Shown here: positions 15,901 through 24,561 of the stretch, in pieces
Layout of the letters: each line of letters opens with the position of its first letter
Position numbering within the stretch: the first letter of the stretch is position 1
Source: Desulfosarcina widdelii
GTDB lineage: Bacteria > Desulfobacterota > Desulfobacteria > Desulfobacterales > Desulfosarcinaceae
Length of the DNA stretch: 64,000 nucleotides
Direction of reading: 5' to 3'
NCBI RefSeq assembly: GCF_009688965.1
Contig: NZ_AP021875.1
Location: forward strand, 7,173,001 to 7,237,000
Notes under the pieces: model-generated
What the model was told of the DNA's origin: nothing
What the model saw: only the letters and a program-made list of their open reading frames with translations
Database searches by the model: none
Translations under genes and position numbers: made by a program

Positions 15901-18054
15901 TTAAACCTTGAACCGCCCCACCATTTCATTGAGCTGCCGGGCCAGTTGATTGAGCGACTCGGCGCTCATGCTGATCTGCTCGCTGCTGTTGGAGATTTCT
16001 CCCGACGCCTGGGTGACATCCGCAATGTCCCGGGAAATCTCCGCCGAAACCGTGGAACTCTGGGCAACGTTCTCGTTGACTTCCTCGATTCCCTGGGCTG
16101 CTTGGGAGACATTGTTGGCGATCTCGTTGGTGGTGACACTCTGCTCCTCCACGGCGGTGGCAATGGTTGAGACGATCTCGTTGACTTCGTTCACGACCCG
16201 GGTGATGTTGCCGATTTCGGTGACCGTTCCATCCGTGGAGTTCTGGATGCTTTCGATCCTGGATTTGATCTCTCCGGTGGCCTCCGCGGTCTGGCGGGCC
16301 AAATCCTTGATCTCATTGGCCACCACGGCAAAGCCCTTGCCGGCCTCGCCGGCCCGGGCCGCCTCGATGGTGGCGTTGAGGGCCAGCAGGTTGACCTGCT
16401 CGCTGATTTCGGTGATGGTTTCGATCACTTTGCCGATTTCCTGGGCGGCGGTGCCCAGTTCGGCCACCTGAGAAGAGGCATTGGCTGCCTGGTCCACGGC
16501 ACCGCCGGCGATCCCGCGGGCCTTTTCTGTGTTCTGGGCGATTTCGTTGATGGTTGCCGTCATTTCGTCGGCGGCCGACGCCACCATGCCGACATTGGTT
16601 GCGGCCTCTTCCATGGCGGCGGCCACGCTGTTCATGTTGGCGCTCATTTCCTCCGAGGCGGTGGCCACGGTATTGGCCTTTTCGGAGGTCTCGGTGGCGT
16701 TGGTGGACGTCTGGTCCGCGATGGTGTTCAATTCTGCGGAGGAGTCATTCACCTGGCGGGCATTTTCCTGAACCGAACCAATGATCCGCTGGATATTTTC
16801 CGCAAAGACGTTGAACCATTTGGCCATTTCACCGACTTCATCCCGGCTGCTCACCTCAAGGCGGCGCGTCAGGTCGCCTTCCCCCTGGGCGATGTCCTTG
16901 AGCATGTCTGAGGCGGTGACGATGGGGCGGGTGATTCGCTTGCCGATCAGGGTGACGCCGATGCCTGTCAGCACCAGCAAAACGACAATGACCATGATTA
17001 GGCCGTTGCGCTGAGCGGCGATGGCAGATGCGATTTCCGCCTCCTTGTCCGCTACGGCCCGGTTCACATCGTCGAGATAAATGCCCGTTCCAACAACCCA
17101 ACCCCAGGGTTTGAACAATTTGACGTAGGAGAGCTTGGGTACAGGCTCCTGATGGCCGGGCATGGGCCACATGTAATCCACGAAACCTTCTCCCTTGTCC
17201 CGACAGACATTGACAAATTCGACAAACAGCCTTTTGCCGTTGGGATCTTTGTTCTGGGACAGATCCTTGCCGTCGAGGGCCGGTTTGATGGGGTGCATGA
17301 CCATCGTGGGAGTCATATCGTTGATCCAGAAGTAGTCGTTTCCCTTCGGTCCGTAGCGGAGTTGGGCAATGGCTTTCTTGGCATCTTCCATGAACCGCTG
17401 CTCGGCAGCTTCCAGATAGACGCCGGTGCCGATCACCCAGTTCCAGGGTTTGAACAGCTTGACATAGGAGAGTTTGGCCACGGGCTCGGCATGTCCCGGT
17501 TTGGGCCAGAGGTAGTCGACGGTGCCTTCGCCATCGCGGCGGCAGACATTGACGAACTCGACGAACAGTTTTTTGCCTTCCGGGTCCTTGAACGCGGACA
17601 GGTCCTTGCCGTTGAGGGCCGGTTTAATGGGGTGCATGACCATCGTGGGGGACATGTCGTTGATCCAGAGGTAGTCGTTTTCGTTGTACCGCATGGCGCC
17701 CACGAGTTGTGCGGCCAGGCGCCTTTTTTCAGCGTCCGCAATGTCTGTGCGGGAGTGAATCTGCTCGACGGTTTTGTAGGCGACATCCACGATGCTCTTT
17801 AGCTGCTTCTTGTAGGTAGCAGCTACCTTTTCCGGATCGTGGGCATAGTCATAATGGGCCTGGATGATGGCGTAAGTGCTCTTGATCAGGTCCTGGAGTT
17901 TGCCTTTTTTCTCTTCCATCATCATCGACCGTGCAAAGGCGGCCTCGGCAGCGCTGCGCTGCTTCAACGTGCGCATTGAAAAAAGCATGGCGACGATGCC
18001 CAAAAGCAGCAGTCCGGACAAAGATACGATGATGATTTTCTTGCTGACGCTCAT
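15901..18054 (-). CDS. Methyl-accepting chemotaxis protein with duplicated Cache_2 sensor domain
   Basis: A 717-residue chemoreceptor starting at ATG 18054 with AAGGAGG 6 nt upstream. TM1 is at about 6-27. The periplasmic part has two tandem Cache_2 units that share nearly identical core sequences: NDYLWINDMSPTMVMHPIKP near 125 and NDYFWINDMTPTMVMHPIKP near 238, each ending in FKPW-W-V-IGTGVYL or a close variant. TM2 lies at about 330-352, then HAMP and the signalling domain with NLLALNATIEAARAGEAGKG. The ligand is probably a small organic acid, as for many Cache_2 receptors, but this is not shown. It is downstream of the hesA-like gene with a 355-nt gap holding its own promoter candidate. 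Confidence 0.92.
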   Translation of the reverse strand: MSVSKKIIIVSLSGLLLLGIVAMLFSMRTLKQRSAAEAAFARSMMMEEKKGKLQDLIKSTYAIIQAHYDYAHDPEKVAATYKKQLKSIVDVAYKTVEQIHSRTDIADAEKRRLAAQLVGAMRYNENDYLWINDMSPTMVMHPIKPALNGKDLSAFKDPEGKKLFVEFVNVCRRDGEGTVDYLWPKPGHAEPVAKLSYVKLFKPWNWVIGTGVYLEAAEQRFMEDAKKAIAQLRYGPKGNDYFWINDMTPTMVMHPIKPALDGKDLSQNKDPNGKRLFVEFVNVCRDKGEGFVDYMWPMPGHQEPVPKLSYVKLFKPWGWVVGTGIYLDDVNRAVADKEAEIASAIAAQRNGLIMVIVVLLVLTGIGVTLIGKRITRPIVTASDMLKDIAQGEGDLTRRLEVSSRDEVGEMAKWFNVFAENIQRIIGSVQENARQVNDSSAELNTIADQTSTNATETSEKANTVATASEEMSANMNSVAAAMEEAATNVGMVASAADEMTATINEIAQNTEKARGIAGGAVDQAANASSQVAELGTAAQEIGKVIETITEISEQVNLLALNATIEAARAGEAGKGFAVVANEIKDLARQTAEATGEIKSRIESIQNSTDGTVTEIGNITRVVNEVNEIVSTIATAVEEQSVTTNEIANNVSQAAQGIEEVNENVAQSSTVSAEISRDIADVTQASGEISNSSEQISMSAESLNQLARQLNEMVGRFKV

Positions 18055-18228
18055 TGAAAGCCTCCTTGGGTTTCCATTTTCAATTCAAGGAAAACGCGAA
18101 CAATAGAGATGCAGGGCAAAAGGGCTTCTTGAGCGCTCTCACGGCAAATCAATCGGGCATCCATTTCTTTATTCCTTTTTGCCGACACCACCAGAGATAC
18201 CTGTTTGTTTGGGGTATTCCCGGTTATT

Positions 18229-18255
18229 TTTTCGGCTTAAATAAATATAACTTAA
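18229..18255 (-). promoter_or_regulatory. Candidate sigma-28 (FliA) promoter of the 15901-18054 MCP
   Basis: On the minus strand TTAAGTTA, an 11-nt spacer and GCCGAAAA match the FliA consensus TAAAGTTT-N11-GCCGATAA at 13 of 16 positions. It is about 175 nt upstream of the start codon. The rest of the 355-nt gap between 18055 and 18409 shows no gene. Confidence 0.5.
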
Positions 18256-18409
18256 ATACTGAATTCAGATTAATTAACAAATATTGTACATCGGCAGGGG
18301 CAGTAAGGCTTGCGGGGGGCTAACGGTAAGGAACATTCACCGTTTGGATCGGGGGTCGATCCGGGGCAGATTGGATTCCCGTGATCGATATCATCTTGAT
18401 CAGACGCGT

Positions 18410-19270
18410 TCAGGAAAGGGCAACCGTTTCGAAGGTGTAGTCGTTCAGATCGACCACCAGCAATCGATTTTTCAGAGTTCCCGGCCGGTCCAGAAGTACG
18501 TTGAGCACCTCGACACACTCCAGGGAGGCCATCAGATTGACCGCCGGTGCCAGGCAGCCCTGGCGGATCTCGTCCCCTTTGAAAGCCCGGTGTGGGTCTT
18601 CGGGGCCGTAGATGCTCTCCAGGCCAGGGCCATCGGGAAAAAAGGTGGTGATGTGTCCGGACAGCCCGGCCACAGCGGCGGAAACCAGGGGAACGGCGGT
18701 TTCGGTGGCCGTCGCGGCCAGGGCGAACCGGGAGGGGATGTTGTCCAGGCAGTCCACAGCCAGGTCGCAGCCCCTTAAAATTTCGAGAGCGTTTGAGGGT
18801 GTGAGATTCCCGCCACCAACGGTCACCTCGATACCGGGGTGGATCGCCGCCACCCGGCGGGCGGCGGCATCGGCTTTGGATGTTCCGACGGCATCGGTAG
18901 TGCAGAGCAATTGCCGGTTGAGATTGTGGGTTTCAAACACATCGCCGTCCACCAGTTTCAGCCGACCGACACCCATACGGGCCAAAGATTCGGTGACCAG
19001 CCCGCCCAATCCGCCCAGCCCCACGATACAGACATGGGCTTTCAGCAGCCGGATCTGATCCTCCATGCTAAGCGATTTACGGTTTCGCAGATAGCGATCG
19101 GGAAGAATTTTTCTTTCAAGGGCCCGGACTTCCACCTGCCATCCGGATACACCCATTTCACGGGCCAGGCGCATCGTGTCGTTATCCGATATCACCCGGC
19201 AGGGCGTGCCATCGGCCAGTGTACCGTCCCGGGCCAATAGCTTCAGACGGGAGTCGATCGTGTTCTGCAT
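18410..19270 (-). CDS. ThiF/MoeB/HesA-family sulfur-carrier adenylyltransferase
   Basis: A 286-residue E1-like enzyme that adenylates the C-terminal Gly-Gly of a small ubiquitin-like sulfur carrier. The ATP-binding core is clear: VCIVGLGGLGGLVTESLARM near 80-100, LVDGDVFETHNLNRQLL with the R/Q ATP contacts near 108-122, and the DCLDNIPSRF segment near 175. The zinc-binding CxxC pair of MoeB/ThiF is missing, as in HesA-type proteins. An extra N-terminal region of about 75 residues precedes the core. The gene starts 3 nt after the stop of a MoaD/ThiS-like gene, so the two almost certainly act together. In anaerobes such pairs often serve molybdo- or tungstopterin enzymes. Confidence 0.85.
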   Translation of the reverse strand: MQNTIDSRLKLLARDGTLADGTPCRVISDNDTMRLAREMGVSGWQVEVRALERKILPDRYLRNRKSLSMEDQIRLLKAHVCIVGLGGLGGLVTESLARMGVGRLKLVDGDVFETHNLNRQLLCTTDAVGTSKADAAARRVAAIHPGIEVTVGGGNLTPSNALEILRGCDLAVDCLDNIPSRFALAATATETAVPLVSAAVAGLSGHITTFFPDGPGLESIYGPEDPHRAFKGDEIRQGCLAPAVNLMASLECVEVLNVLLDRPGTLKNRLLVVDLNDYTFETVALS

Positions 19271-19273
19271 ATC

Positions 19274-19510
19274 TCACCCCCCGGCCACGGGGGGGAAAAT
19301 GCCCACCCGCTCGCCGCCCTTCAGCTGCGATGCCAACGAACATTTGACGCCATTGATGAAAATCAAATGAGCCTTTTCGCTGGGAATGTTCAATTGCAGG
19401 AGCAGCTTTTCCACGGACACACCGGACTCGATGGGCACCCGGTCCGCGTTTTCCGGCGTAAAGGGGGCCAGGCCGGCGAAGAGTTTGAGTTGAATGTGGG
19501 TCTGCTTCAT
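19274..19510 (-). CDS. MoaD/ThiS-family small sulfur-carrier protein
   Basis: A 78-residue beta-grasp protein ending in the required Gly-Gly (GERVGIFPPVAGG), the site that is adenylated and thiocarboxylated. Typical MoaD segments are LKLFAGLAPFTPEN, VSVEKLLLQLNIP and FINGVKCSLASQL. ATG 19510 is preferred over TTG 19522 because GGAAA lies 5-6 nt upstream of it. It is immediately upstream of the HesA-like activating enzyme (3-nt gap). Confidence 0.85.
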   Translation of the reverse strand: MKQTHIQLKLFAGLAPFTPENADRVPIESGVSVEKLLLQLNIPSEKAHLIFINGVKCSLASQLKGGERVGIFPPVAGG

Positions 19511-19762
19511 ATGTATTTCCAAACAGGTTCATCTCCAATCGTCAAGTATCAAAAAACTAAATACGAGATGTCCAGCCGTCAAGAATCGTTTAGGGATTAA
19601 CGGACTTGCCAGAACGACAGCGAGAGACGGCGTTGCTTTTCCTCAATCCTTATGCCATCATTTCGGATTTGAGGAAAGGGCCGCAACGCATGGGTTGGTC
19701 CGCCCGCATCCAATGGAGGCATGGGCGGCCGGCCGTTTGACCAGAGGAGATCAACGCGTCTT

Positions 19763-20683
19763 ATGGGGCATATCGTTTCCACGATCATTCCCATTTTCAG
19801 TCTCGTGGCTTTGGGAAACATCGCCAGGCGCAGGGGGTTTTTGCCGGAGGCGTTCATGGGGCCGGCCAACCGGCTGGTGTACTATCTGGCCATTCCGGCC
19901 ATGATTTTTCGGGCCATCGCCAAGGCTTCTTTGACCCACCATTTCAACCCCATCGTGCTCGGACTGACGCTGGCGGCCGTTGTGGCCGTTTTTGCCGTAT
20001 GCTGGGGAGCAGCCATTTTGCTGCAACTGCCGGTAGAAATTCGCGGCGCGTTTATCCAATGCTCTTTCCACGGGAATCTCGGGTATATCGGACTGGCCGT
20101 GGCGTTTTACTACCTGGGCGGCGACGGGCTGGCCCGCGCCAGCATCCTGGCCGCTTTTATCATGATCCTGCAGAATTTTCTGGCCGTGGTGACCCTTCAG
20201 GCCCACCGCCGGCAGGGGGCCGGGGGCAGCCGGATCCGGGCTTTCGTCGGCAAGATCGTCGGCAATCCGGTGATCGTTTCCGCCATTTTCGGCATCTTTT
20301 TCTCCGCAGTGGGCCTGCCCGTGCCGCTGGTGCTGGACCGCAGCCTGCAAATTCTGGCAGGGCTGGCGCTGCCCATGGCCCTGCTGATTATCGGCGGATC
20401 GCTCTCGATGAACTTAATGCGCCGACGGCTGGGTGCCGTTGCGGGCGCCTGCTTTATGAAGCTGCTGTTGCTGCCGGCCATCGGGCTGGGGTTTTTTCAC
20501 TTGGCGGGCCAGGCACCGGCGGACTGCCTTCCGGCGATTATTCTGCTGGCCTCGCCCACGGCCACCATTGCGTATGTCATGGCCAGAGAAATGGGTGCGG
20601 ATTCGGATTTTGCCGTGGCGGCCATCTCCGCAGCCACCCTGTTTTCCGCGGCAACCTTCGTTTTCTGGTTGAGTGTGGGATGA
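19763..20683 (+). CDS. AEC-family (auxin efflux carrier-type) transporter
   Basis: A 306-residue inner-membrane transporter with about ten hydrophobic helices in two inverted halves. Family features include FSLVALGNIARRRGFLP and NRLVYYLAIPAMIFRAIAKA near the N-terminus, FHGNLGYIGLAVAFYYLGG around residue 105-125, and LPMALLIIGGSLS with SPTATIAYVMAREMGAD near the C-terminus. Bacterial members export or exchange carboxylates such as malate or malonate; the substrate here is unknown. ATG 19763 is chosen; the upstream ATG 19721 would add 14 hydrophilic residues and has its purine-rich stretch too close. Confidence 0.82.
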   Translation: MGHIVSTIIPIFSLVALGNIARRRGFLPEAFMGPANRLVYYLAIPAMIFRAIAKASLTHHFNPIVLGLTLAAVVAVFAVCWGAAILLQLPVEIRGAFIQCSFHGNLGYIGLAVAFYYLGGDGLARASILAAFIMILQNFLAVVTLQAHRRQGAGGSRIRAFVGKIVGNPVIVSAIFGIFFSAVGLPVPLVLDRSLQILAGLALPMALLIIGGSLSMNLMRRRLGAVAGACFMKLLLLPAIGLGFFHLAGQAPADCLPAIILLASPTATIAYVMAREMGADSDFAVAAISAATLFSAATFVFWLSVG

Positions 20684-20689
20684 TCGATT

Positions 20690-20884
20690 TCAGGCATCCC
20701 GTTCGCTTGCGTCGTCTTTCGGCGTATATTGCATGCATTCAGCCCCCGAGTTGCGGCGAACGACCAGACTGGGCGGCTGCCGGCTTTTGAAATTCATGGC
20801 CCGGCATCCATGGGGTTTGCCGGTGTCCCAGGTAATGTAGTAATATTTGCATTTGCGGCAGATGACGGTTTTGAGTGGCTGCAT
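20690..20884 (-). CDS. Small cysteine-rich conserved protein
   Basis: About 64 residues with a probable metal site: VICRKCKYYYITWDTGKPHGC and later SGAECMQY give four Cys plus a His. I know this CKYY-TWD-PHGC-FKS pattern as a small conserved protein of Deltaproteobacteria, sometimes misannotated as uracil-DNA glycosylase; its function is unknown to me. ATG 20884 is chosen because the conserved part begins there; ATG 20947 would add 21 residues. Neither has a good ribosome-binding site. It is divergent from the epimerase gene and convergent with the AEC transporter. Confidence 0.65.
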   Translation of the reverse strand: MQPLKTVICRKCKYYYITWDTGKPHGCRAMNFKSRQPPSLVVRRNSGAECMQYTPKDDASERDA

Positions 20885-21001
20885 GGCAAGGACTTTTTTA
20901 AACGGTTGATCGATTTTTACTATGTTTAGCCCAACGTCCGGGAGCATGGCAAGTCGCTTTCCAAAGATTTAACGGGCCCCGGGAGGAAAGGAGCGGGATT
21001 C

Positions 21002-21946
21002 ATGGAAGCGTTCAAACGCGCCCTGGTTACAGGGGGGGCTGGATTTATCGGGTCTCACCTGACCGATGCGCTGGTGGAAAACGGCTGCCGGGTGACGATT
21101 CTGGATAATCTGTCCACCGGACATCGCAGCAACATTGAACACCTGGGCGATCGCATTGATTTCGTTCACGGTGACATTCGCGATGCCGAATTGCTGGATC
21201 GGGTCGTCGAAGGATGCGAGGTGGTTTTTCACCAGGCTGCGGTGGTGTCGGTGACCCAGTCTGTCGAGGACCCGCCCCATTCCTGCGAGGTCAATGACCT
21301 GGGAACGGTTCGCGTCCTGGACGCCTGCCGGCGGTCCGGCGTCCGGCGGGTGGTCATGGCCAGTTCTTCGGCGGTTTACGGCGACGATCCCCGTCTGCCC
21401 AAAGCCGAATACATGGCCCCCATGCCCCTGAGTCCTTATGCGGTGCAAAAGCTTACCGGAGAATATTACGCCTCGGCGTTCGGCCGGCTTTACGGGTTGG
21501 AAACGGTTTGCCTGAGGTATTTTAATGTGTTCGGTCCCCGGCAGGACCCATCCTCGCCCTACTCCGGGGTGATCTCCATCTTCATGACCAAAGCGGCCGC
21601 CGGTCAGGCGCCAACAATTTATGGCGACGGCGGCCAGACCCGGGACTTCGTCTATGTCAAGGATGTGGTGCGAGCCAATCTGGCGGCCGCCGGCAGAGCG
21701 GAAGCCGCCGGCAGGGTGTTTAACGTGGGCCGGGGGGAATCGATTCGGATCAGCGAACTCTGGGATCTGATCGGCGAGATCGCGGGCATCGAACTGCCAC
21801 CGGCGTTCGGCCCGCCACGACCGGGTGACATCCGTGACTCGGTCGCCGACATTGGTACGATTCGACGGGAACTGGCCTTTGCGCCCGAAGTCGGCCTTCG
21901 CCAGGGATTGGAGAAAACCCTGGCGTGGGTTCAGTCGGAAGGCTGA
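21002..21946 (+). CDS. NAD-dependent sugar-nucleotide epimerase/dehydratase (extended SDR)
   Basis: A 314-residue extended SDR enzyme, probably acting on UDP- or dTDP-sugars for surface polysaccharide. It has the NAD motif TGGAGFIGSH at residues 10-19, DNLSTGHRSNI, the HQAAVVSV segment, a catalytic Ser in ASSSAVYGDD and the YxxxK pair in SPYAVQKLTGEYY (near 146-150). The C-terminal substrate region contains RDFVYVKDVVRANL and FNVGRGESIRI, typical of UDP-glucose 4-epimerase and UDP-glucuronate/GlcNAc epimerases. Exact substrate not assignable. AAGGAG lies upstream of ATG 21002. No other polysaccharide genes are adjacent. Confidence 0.85.
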   Translation: MEAFKRALVTGGAGFIGSHLTDALVENGCRVTILDNLSTGHRSNIEHLGDRIDFVHGDIRDAELLDRVVEGCEVVFHQAAVVSVTQSVEDPPHSCEVNDLGTVRVLDACRRSGVRRVVMASSSAVYGDDPRLPKAEYMAPMPLSPYAVQKLTGEYYASAFGRLYGLETVCLRYFNVFGPRQDPSSPYSGVISIFMTKAAAGQAPTIYGDGGQTRDFVYVKDVVRANLAAAGRAEAAGRVFNVGRGESIRISELWDLIGEIAGIELPPAFGPPRPGDIRDSVADIGTIRRELAFAPEVGLRQGLEKTLAWVQSEG

Positions 21947-22065
21947 TCAGGACCGTCAAAGGCAGACGTGGCCCTTTTCCGGAGGCTGCTTCGTCGGTTG
22001 TCCTGTGCTGCAATTGCTGAAAGAGGAAAGGTGTATCGGATGACTGGCTGCTACGCCTTTAATGC

Positions 22066-22626
22066 TTAGGCATTGGTATCCCAGAATTTCTTCACGGCCG
22101 CTCCGCGCCAGGTGCCCTTGCCGGAAACAGTGGGAATGCTTTTATCGATCATGTGGCGGGCAATTTTTTCCCAGCTTTGTCCGTCATCCCGCAGGTTCGC
22201 AATAATACGCATCAGCTTGGGACGGTTCTCATCGGTCAGCTTTGTTTCGGATGCCTTCCACTCGAGGTCGGACTCGGGCGCCGCGGTCGGGACGTCGGCG
22301 GCCGACGGCTGGCCGGCGAGTGAGGAAACCTTGTCGGCCTCCTGGCCATTGAGCCTGGCGGCGATGGTTTCGAGCGCCCTGGCAATGCGGGTTTGCGTAT
22401 TCTCATTGGCAACCAGGGCGTCTGCAATGCGCTTTTGTTGTAACGCCAGGGATTCTATCGCATCTTTGACGAGCCCGAAATGCTCTCCGGTCATTTTTGC
22501 ATAATAGTCGGTTCTCCGGCGCTCGTTGCCAACCCGGCGCTGGGGCCCTTTATAGTCCGTATGGCTTCTTCCCCGGTCGGACTGTTTCAATTTCCCACTT
22601 CTCAAATTGTGCAAAAAATCATCCAT
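22066..22626 (-). CDS. Conserved hypothetical protein with coiled coil and C-terminal HTH-like module
   Basis: A 186-residue soluble protein. The first 45 residues are basic and polar (GPQRRVGNERRRTDYYAKM). A coiled-coil stretch follows at about 55-95 (KDAIESLALQQKRIADALVA), then a flexible Ala/Pro-rich linker. The C-terminal 50 residues, MRIIANLRDDGQSWEKIARH and SGKGTWRGAAVKKFWD, look like the short recombinase-type helix-turn-helix that reads T-x-S-G-K-G-W. No catalytic residues are seen. The start is ATG 22626 with AAGGAG upstream. Possibly a DNA-associated regulator; function unknown. Confidence 0.7.
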   Translation of the reverse strand: MDDFLHNLRSGKLKQSDRGRSHTDYKGPQRRVGNERRRTDYYAKMTGEHFGLVKDAIESLALQQKRIADALVANENTQTRIARALETIAARLNGQEADKVSSLAGQPSAADVPTAAPESDLEWKASETKLTDENRPKLMRIIANLRDDGQSWEKIARHMIDKSIPTVSGKGTWRGAAVKKFWDTNA

Positions 22627-22997
22627 AATCGCTCCTTATGTGAATGAACGTTATAAATCAGCACCGCGATTATTAGTCAACGATGTTTTGTCGAAACGCT
22701 TAAAAACATGGCTTCGGAAAAACCGCAGATCGTCGTCGTTTGCCGGGATTGTATGACGACCTTCGTTTCCGGCGGGTTGGGTGCGATACCTGTATCGGGT
22801 CCGACGCCCTGCCAACAATTTCTTTACGACTGATTATTCAAGCGGTGACTGCTGAACAAATGGAATTGTCGGAATTGGCTTTCTGCATGGATTATCGGTC
22901 GGCCGAGAAGGGACTTGAGAGAAAAATGGCGGAAGTACGGGACAAAGCGAAACGATTCCGGTTTCCAGGACCACAAGGGCTGGCATCCACAGAAATA
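22627..22997. other. Intergenic region with no convincing gene
   Basis: Two short forward frames exist (22708-22833, with a CRDC motif, and one from 22740) but neither has a ribosome-binding site or a recognisable family. The region probably holds only the promoter of the 22626 gene. Confidence 0.35.
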
Positions 22998-23023
22998 ACC
23001 CGGGGCGCAAACGCACCCCGGGT
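22998..23023 (-). terminator. Rho-independent terminator candidate after lysA
   Basis: ACCCGGGG (22998-23005) and CCCCGGGT (23016-23023) form a perfect 8-bp GC-rich stem with a 10-nt loop. On the minus strand it is followed by TTATTTC. It lies 75 nt past the stop of the reverse-strand diaminopimelate decarboxylase gene. Confidence 0.55.
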
Positions 23024-23097
23024 CTTGTGATCCGGAATCTTTGTCTTTCGGTTGGATTTTTTGGAATTCGGTTTTCTATGAAACTCCTGATGCCCGG

Positions 23098-24387
23098 TCA
23101 GTTGGCCAGTCGCGCGAATGCCGCATCAATCCTGGTCTCCAGGAGGTCGGCCGGAAAGTCTAATGTGGCGAAGTAGTCTTCCAGACGTTCTGCCCTGCGA
23201 ATCAGTTCGACCGTGCCGTCCGGTCGCAGCAAAAGTTCCTTGGGTCTGAGCTGGCCGTTGTAGTTGAAACCCATGGCATGGCCATGGGCACCGGTGTCGT
23301 GGATCACCACCCGATCGCCTTTCACGATGGTCGGCAGGCGTCGTTGGATGGCGAATTTGTCGTTGTTTTCGCAAAGGGACCCCACTACGTCCACCACCTG
23401 GCCGTCCGAATCATTTTTGCCCGGTACGGTGATGTGATGATAGGCACCGTAAATGCCCGGCCGCATGAGGGCCGACATGGAGGCATCGACCCCGACATAG
23501 GTGCGATAAATTTCCTTGCGGTTTATGGCTGTCGTCACCAGCGCGCCGTGGGGGCCGGTCATGAAGCGGCCGCTTTCCATGTAGAGTTTGGGCATGCTGC
23601 CCGTTTCCCGGGAAAATTGGCGGAACAGGTCGAAGATGGACGCGCCCATGGCCTCCAGATCCAAAGGGGCGTCGGCAGGGCGATAGGGGATTCCCAACCC
23701 GCCGCCGATATTGATGAACTCGAGGCGGATATCCAGTTCTTCCATGATGCGCTTGGCCTCTTCCAAGAGCATGGCGGCGGTCTGCACCATATAGGTATGG
23801 TCCAGTTCGTTGGAGGCCAGCATGGTGTGCAGTCCGAAGCGCTTGCTCCCCAAGGCTTTGGCCTCGGCGTATGCCTGGATCAACTGATCGTGGCTGACCC
23901 CGTACTTGGCTTCGACCGGCGTGCCGATAATGGCATTGCCCGTTCGGCGTTCGCCCGGATTGTAGCGGAAGCAGATCGGTTCCGGTACGTCCGGCAGGAT
24001 GCCGAGAAGGGAGATGTCGTCCAGATTGACGATGCTGCCTCCGTCGGTCATGGCCCTGGCGAATTCGCTCCGGGTCGTGTTGTTGGAAGTGAACATCAGG
24101 TCTTCGCCACGGCCGCCCACCCGTCGGGCCAGCACCAGTTCGGCCACTGAACTGCAGTCGAATCCGAAGCCCATATCGGCCATGATGGCAAGAATGGCGG
24201 GGTTGGGAAGGGCTTTGACGGCAAAATATTCGCGGAAGCCGTCGATTTCGGAAAAGGCTTTTTTCAGCCGCTGTCCGGTTTCCCGGATGCCGGTTTCGTC
24301 GTAGATGTGAAAGGGGGTGCCGAAATGGGCGGCGATTTCTTCCAGTTGGGGATAGAGTCTAGCCTCGAAGGCTTTGGACATGGGCAT
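23098..24387 (-). CDS. lysA: Diaminopimelate decarboxylase
   Basis: A 429-residue PLP enzyme that decarboxylates meso-diaminopimelate to L-lysine. Fold-type III features: FAVKALPNPAILAIM near residue 55 with the PLP lysine, FDCSSVAEL, the glycine loop INIGGGLGIPYRP near 220, ESGRFMTGPHGAL near 265, and GSLCENNDKF (containing the catalytic Cys) near 340, followed by DTGAHGHAMGFNYNGQLRP. The segment is longer than the usual E. coli form but typical of Deltaproteobacteria. AAAGGA lies 8 nt before ATG 24387. It lies downstream of dapL and an Lrp-type regulator in the same direction, a lysine-synthesis cluster. Confidence 0.9.
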   Translation of the reverse strand: MPMSKAFEARLYPQLEEIAAHFGTPFHIYDETGIRETGQRLKKAFSEIDGFREYFAVKALPNPAILAIMADMGFGFDCSSVAELVLARRVGGRGEDLMFTSNNTTRSEFARAMTDGGSIVNLDDISLLGILPDVPEPICFRYNPGERRTGNAIIGTPVEAKYGVSHDQLIQAYAEAKALGSKRFGLHTMLASNELDHTYMVQTAAMLLEEAKRIMEELDIRLEFINIGGGLGIPYRPADAPLDLEAMGASIFDLFRQFSRETGSMPKLYMESGRFMTGPHGALVTTAINRKEIYRTYVGVDASMSALMRPGIYGAYHHITVPGKNDSDGQVVDVVGSLCENNDKFAIQRRLPTIVKGDRVVIHDTGAHGHAMGFNYNGQLRPKELLLRPDGTVELIRRAERLEDYFATLDFPADLLETRIDAAFARLAN

Positions 24388-24456
24388 GGGAACGATCCTT
24401 TTTACAATGTCGTTAAAAAAGCGATTGTTACGTAAAACTTAGCAAGTTCAGTTTTT

Positions 24457-24531
24457 TCGTCATTCCGGAGAAGGCCGGTATCCACTTTTTTTCAATATGT
24501 TCTGGATGCCGGATCAAGCCCGGCATGACGC
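24457..24531. repeat. REP-like palindromic intergenic repeat, copy B
   Basis: CGTCATTCCGGAGAAGGCCG and CTGGATGCCGGATCAAGCCC are the halves, with an AT-rich spacer. It sits between dapL and lysA and may form a hairpin in their shared transcript. Related to copies A and C. Confidence 0.75.
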
Positions 24532-24561
24532 GTCTGAGACTTTTTACGATTCGGACAAGTT

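Noticed and set aside
22708..22833. 41-codon forward frame with a CRDC motif
   Set aside because: No ribosome-binding site, no second clear metal site and no recognisable family; kept only as a note.
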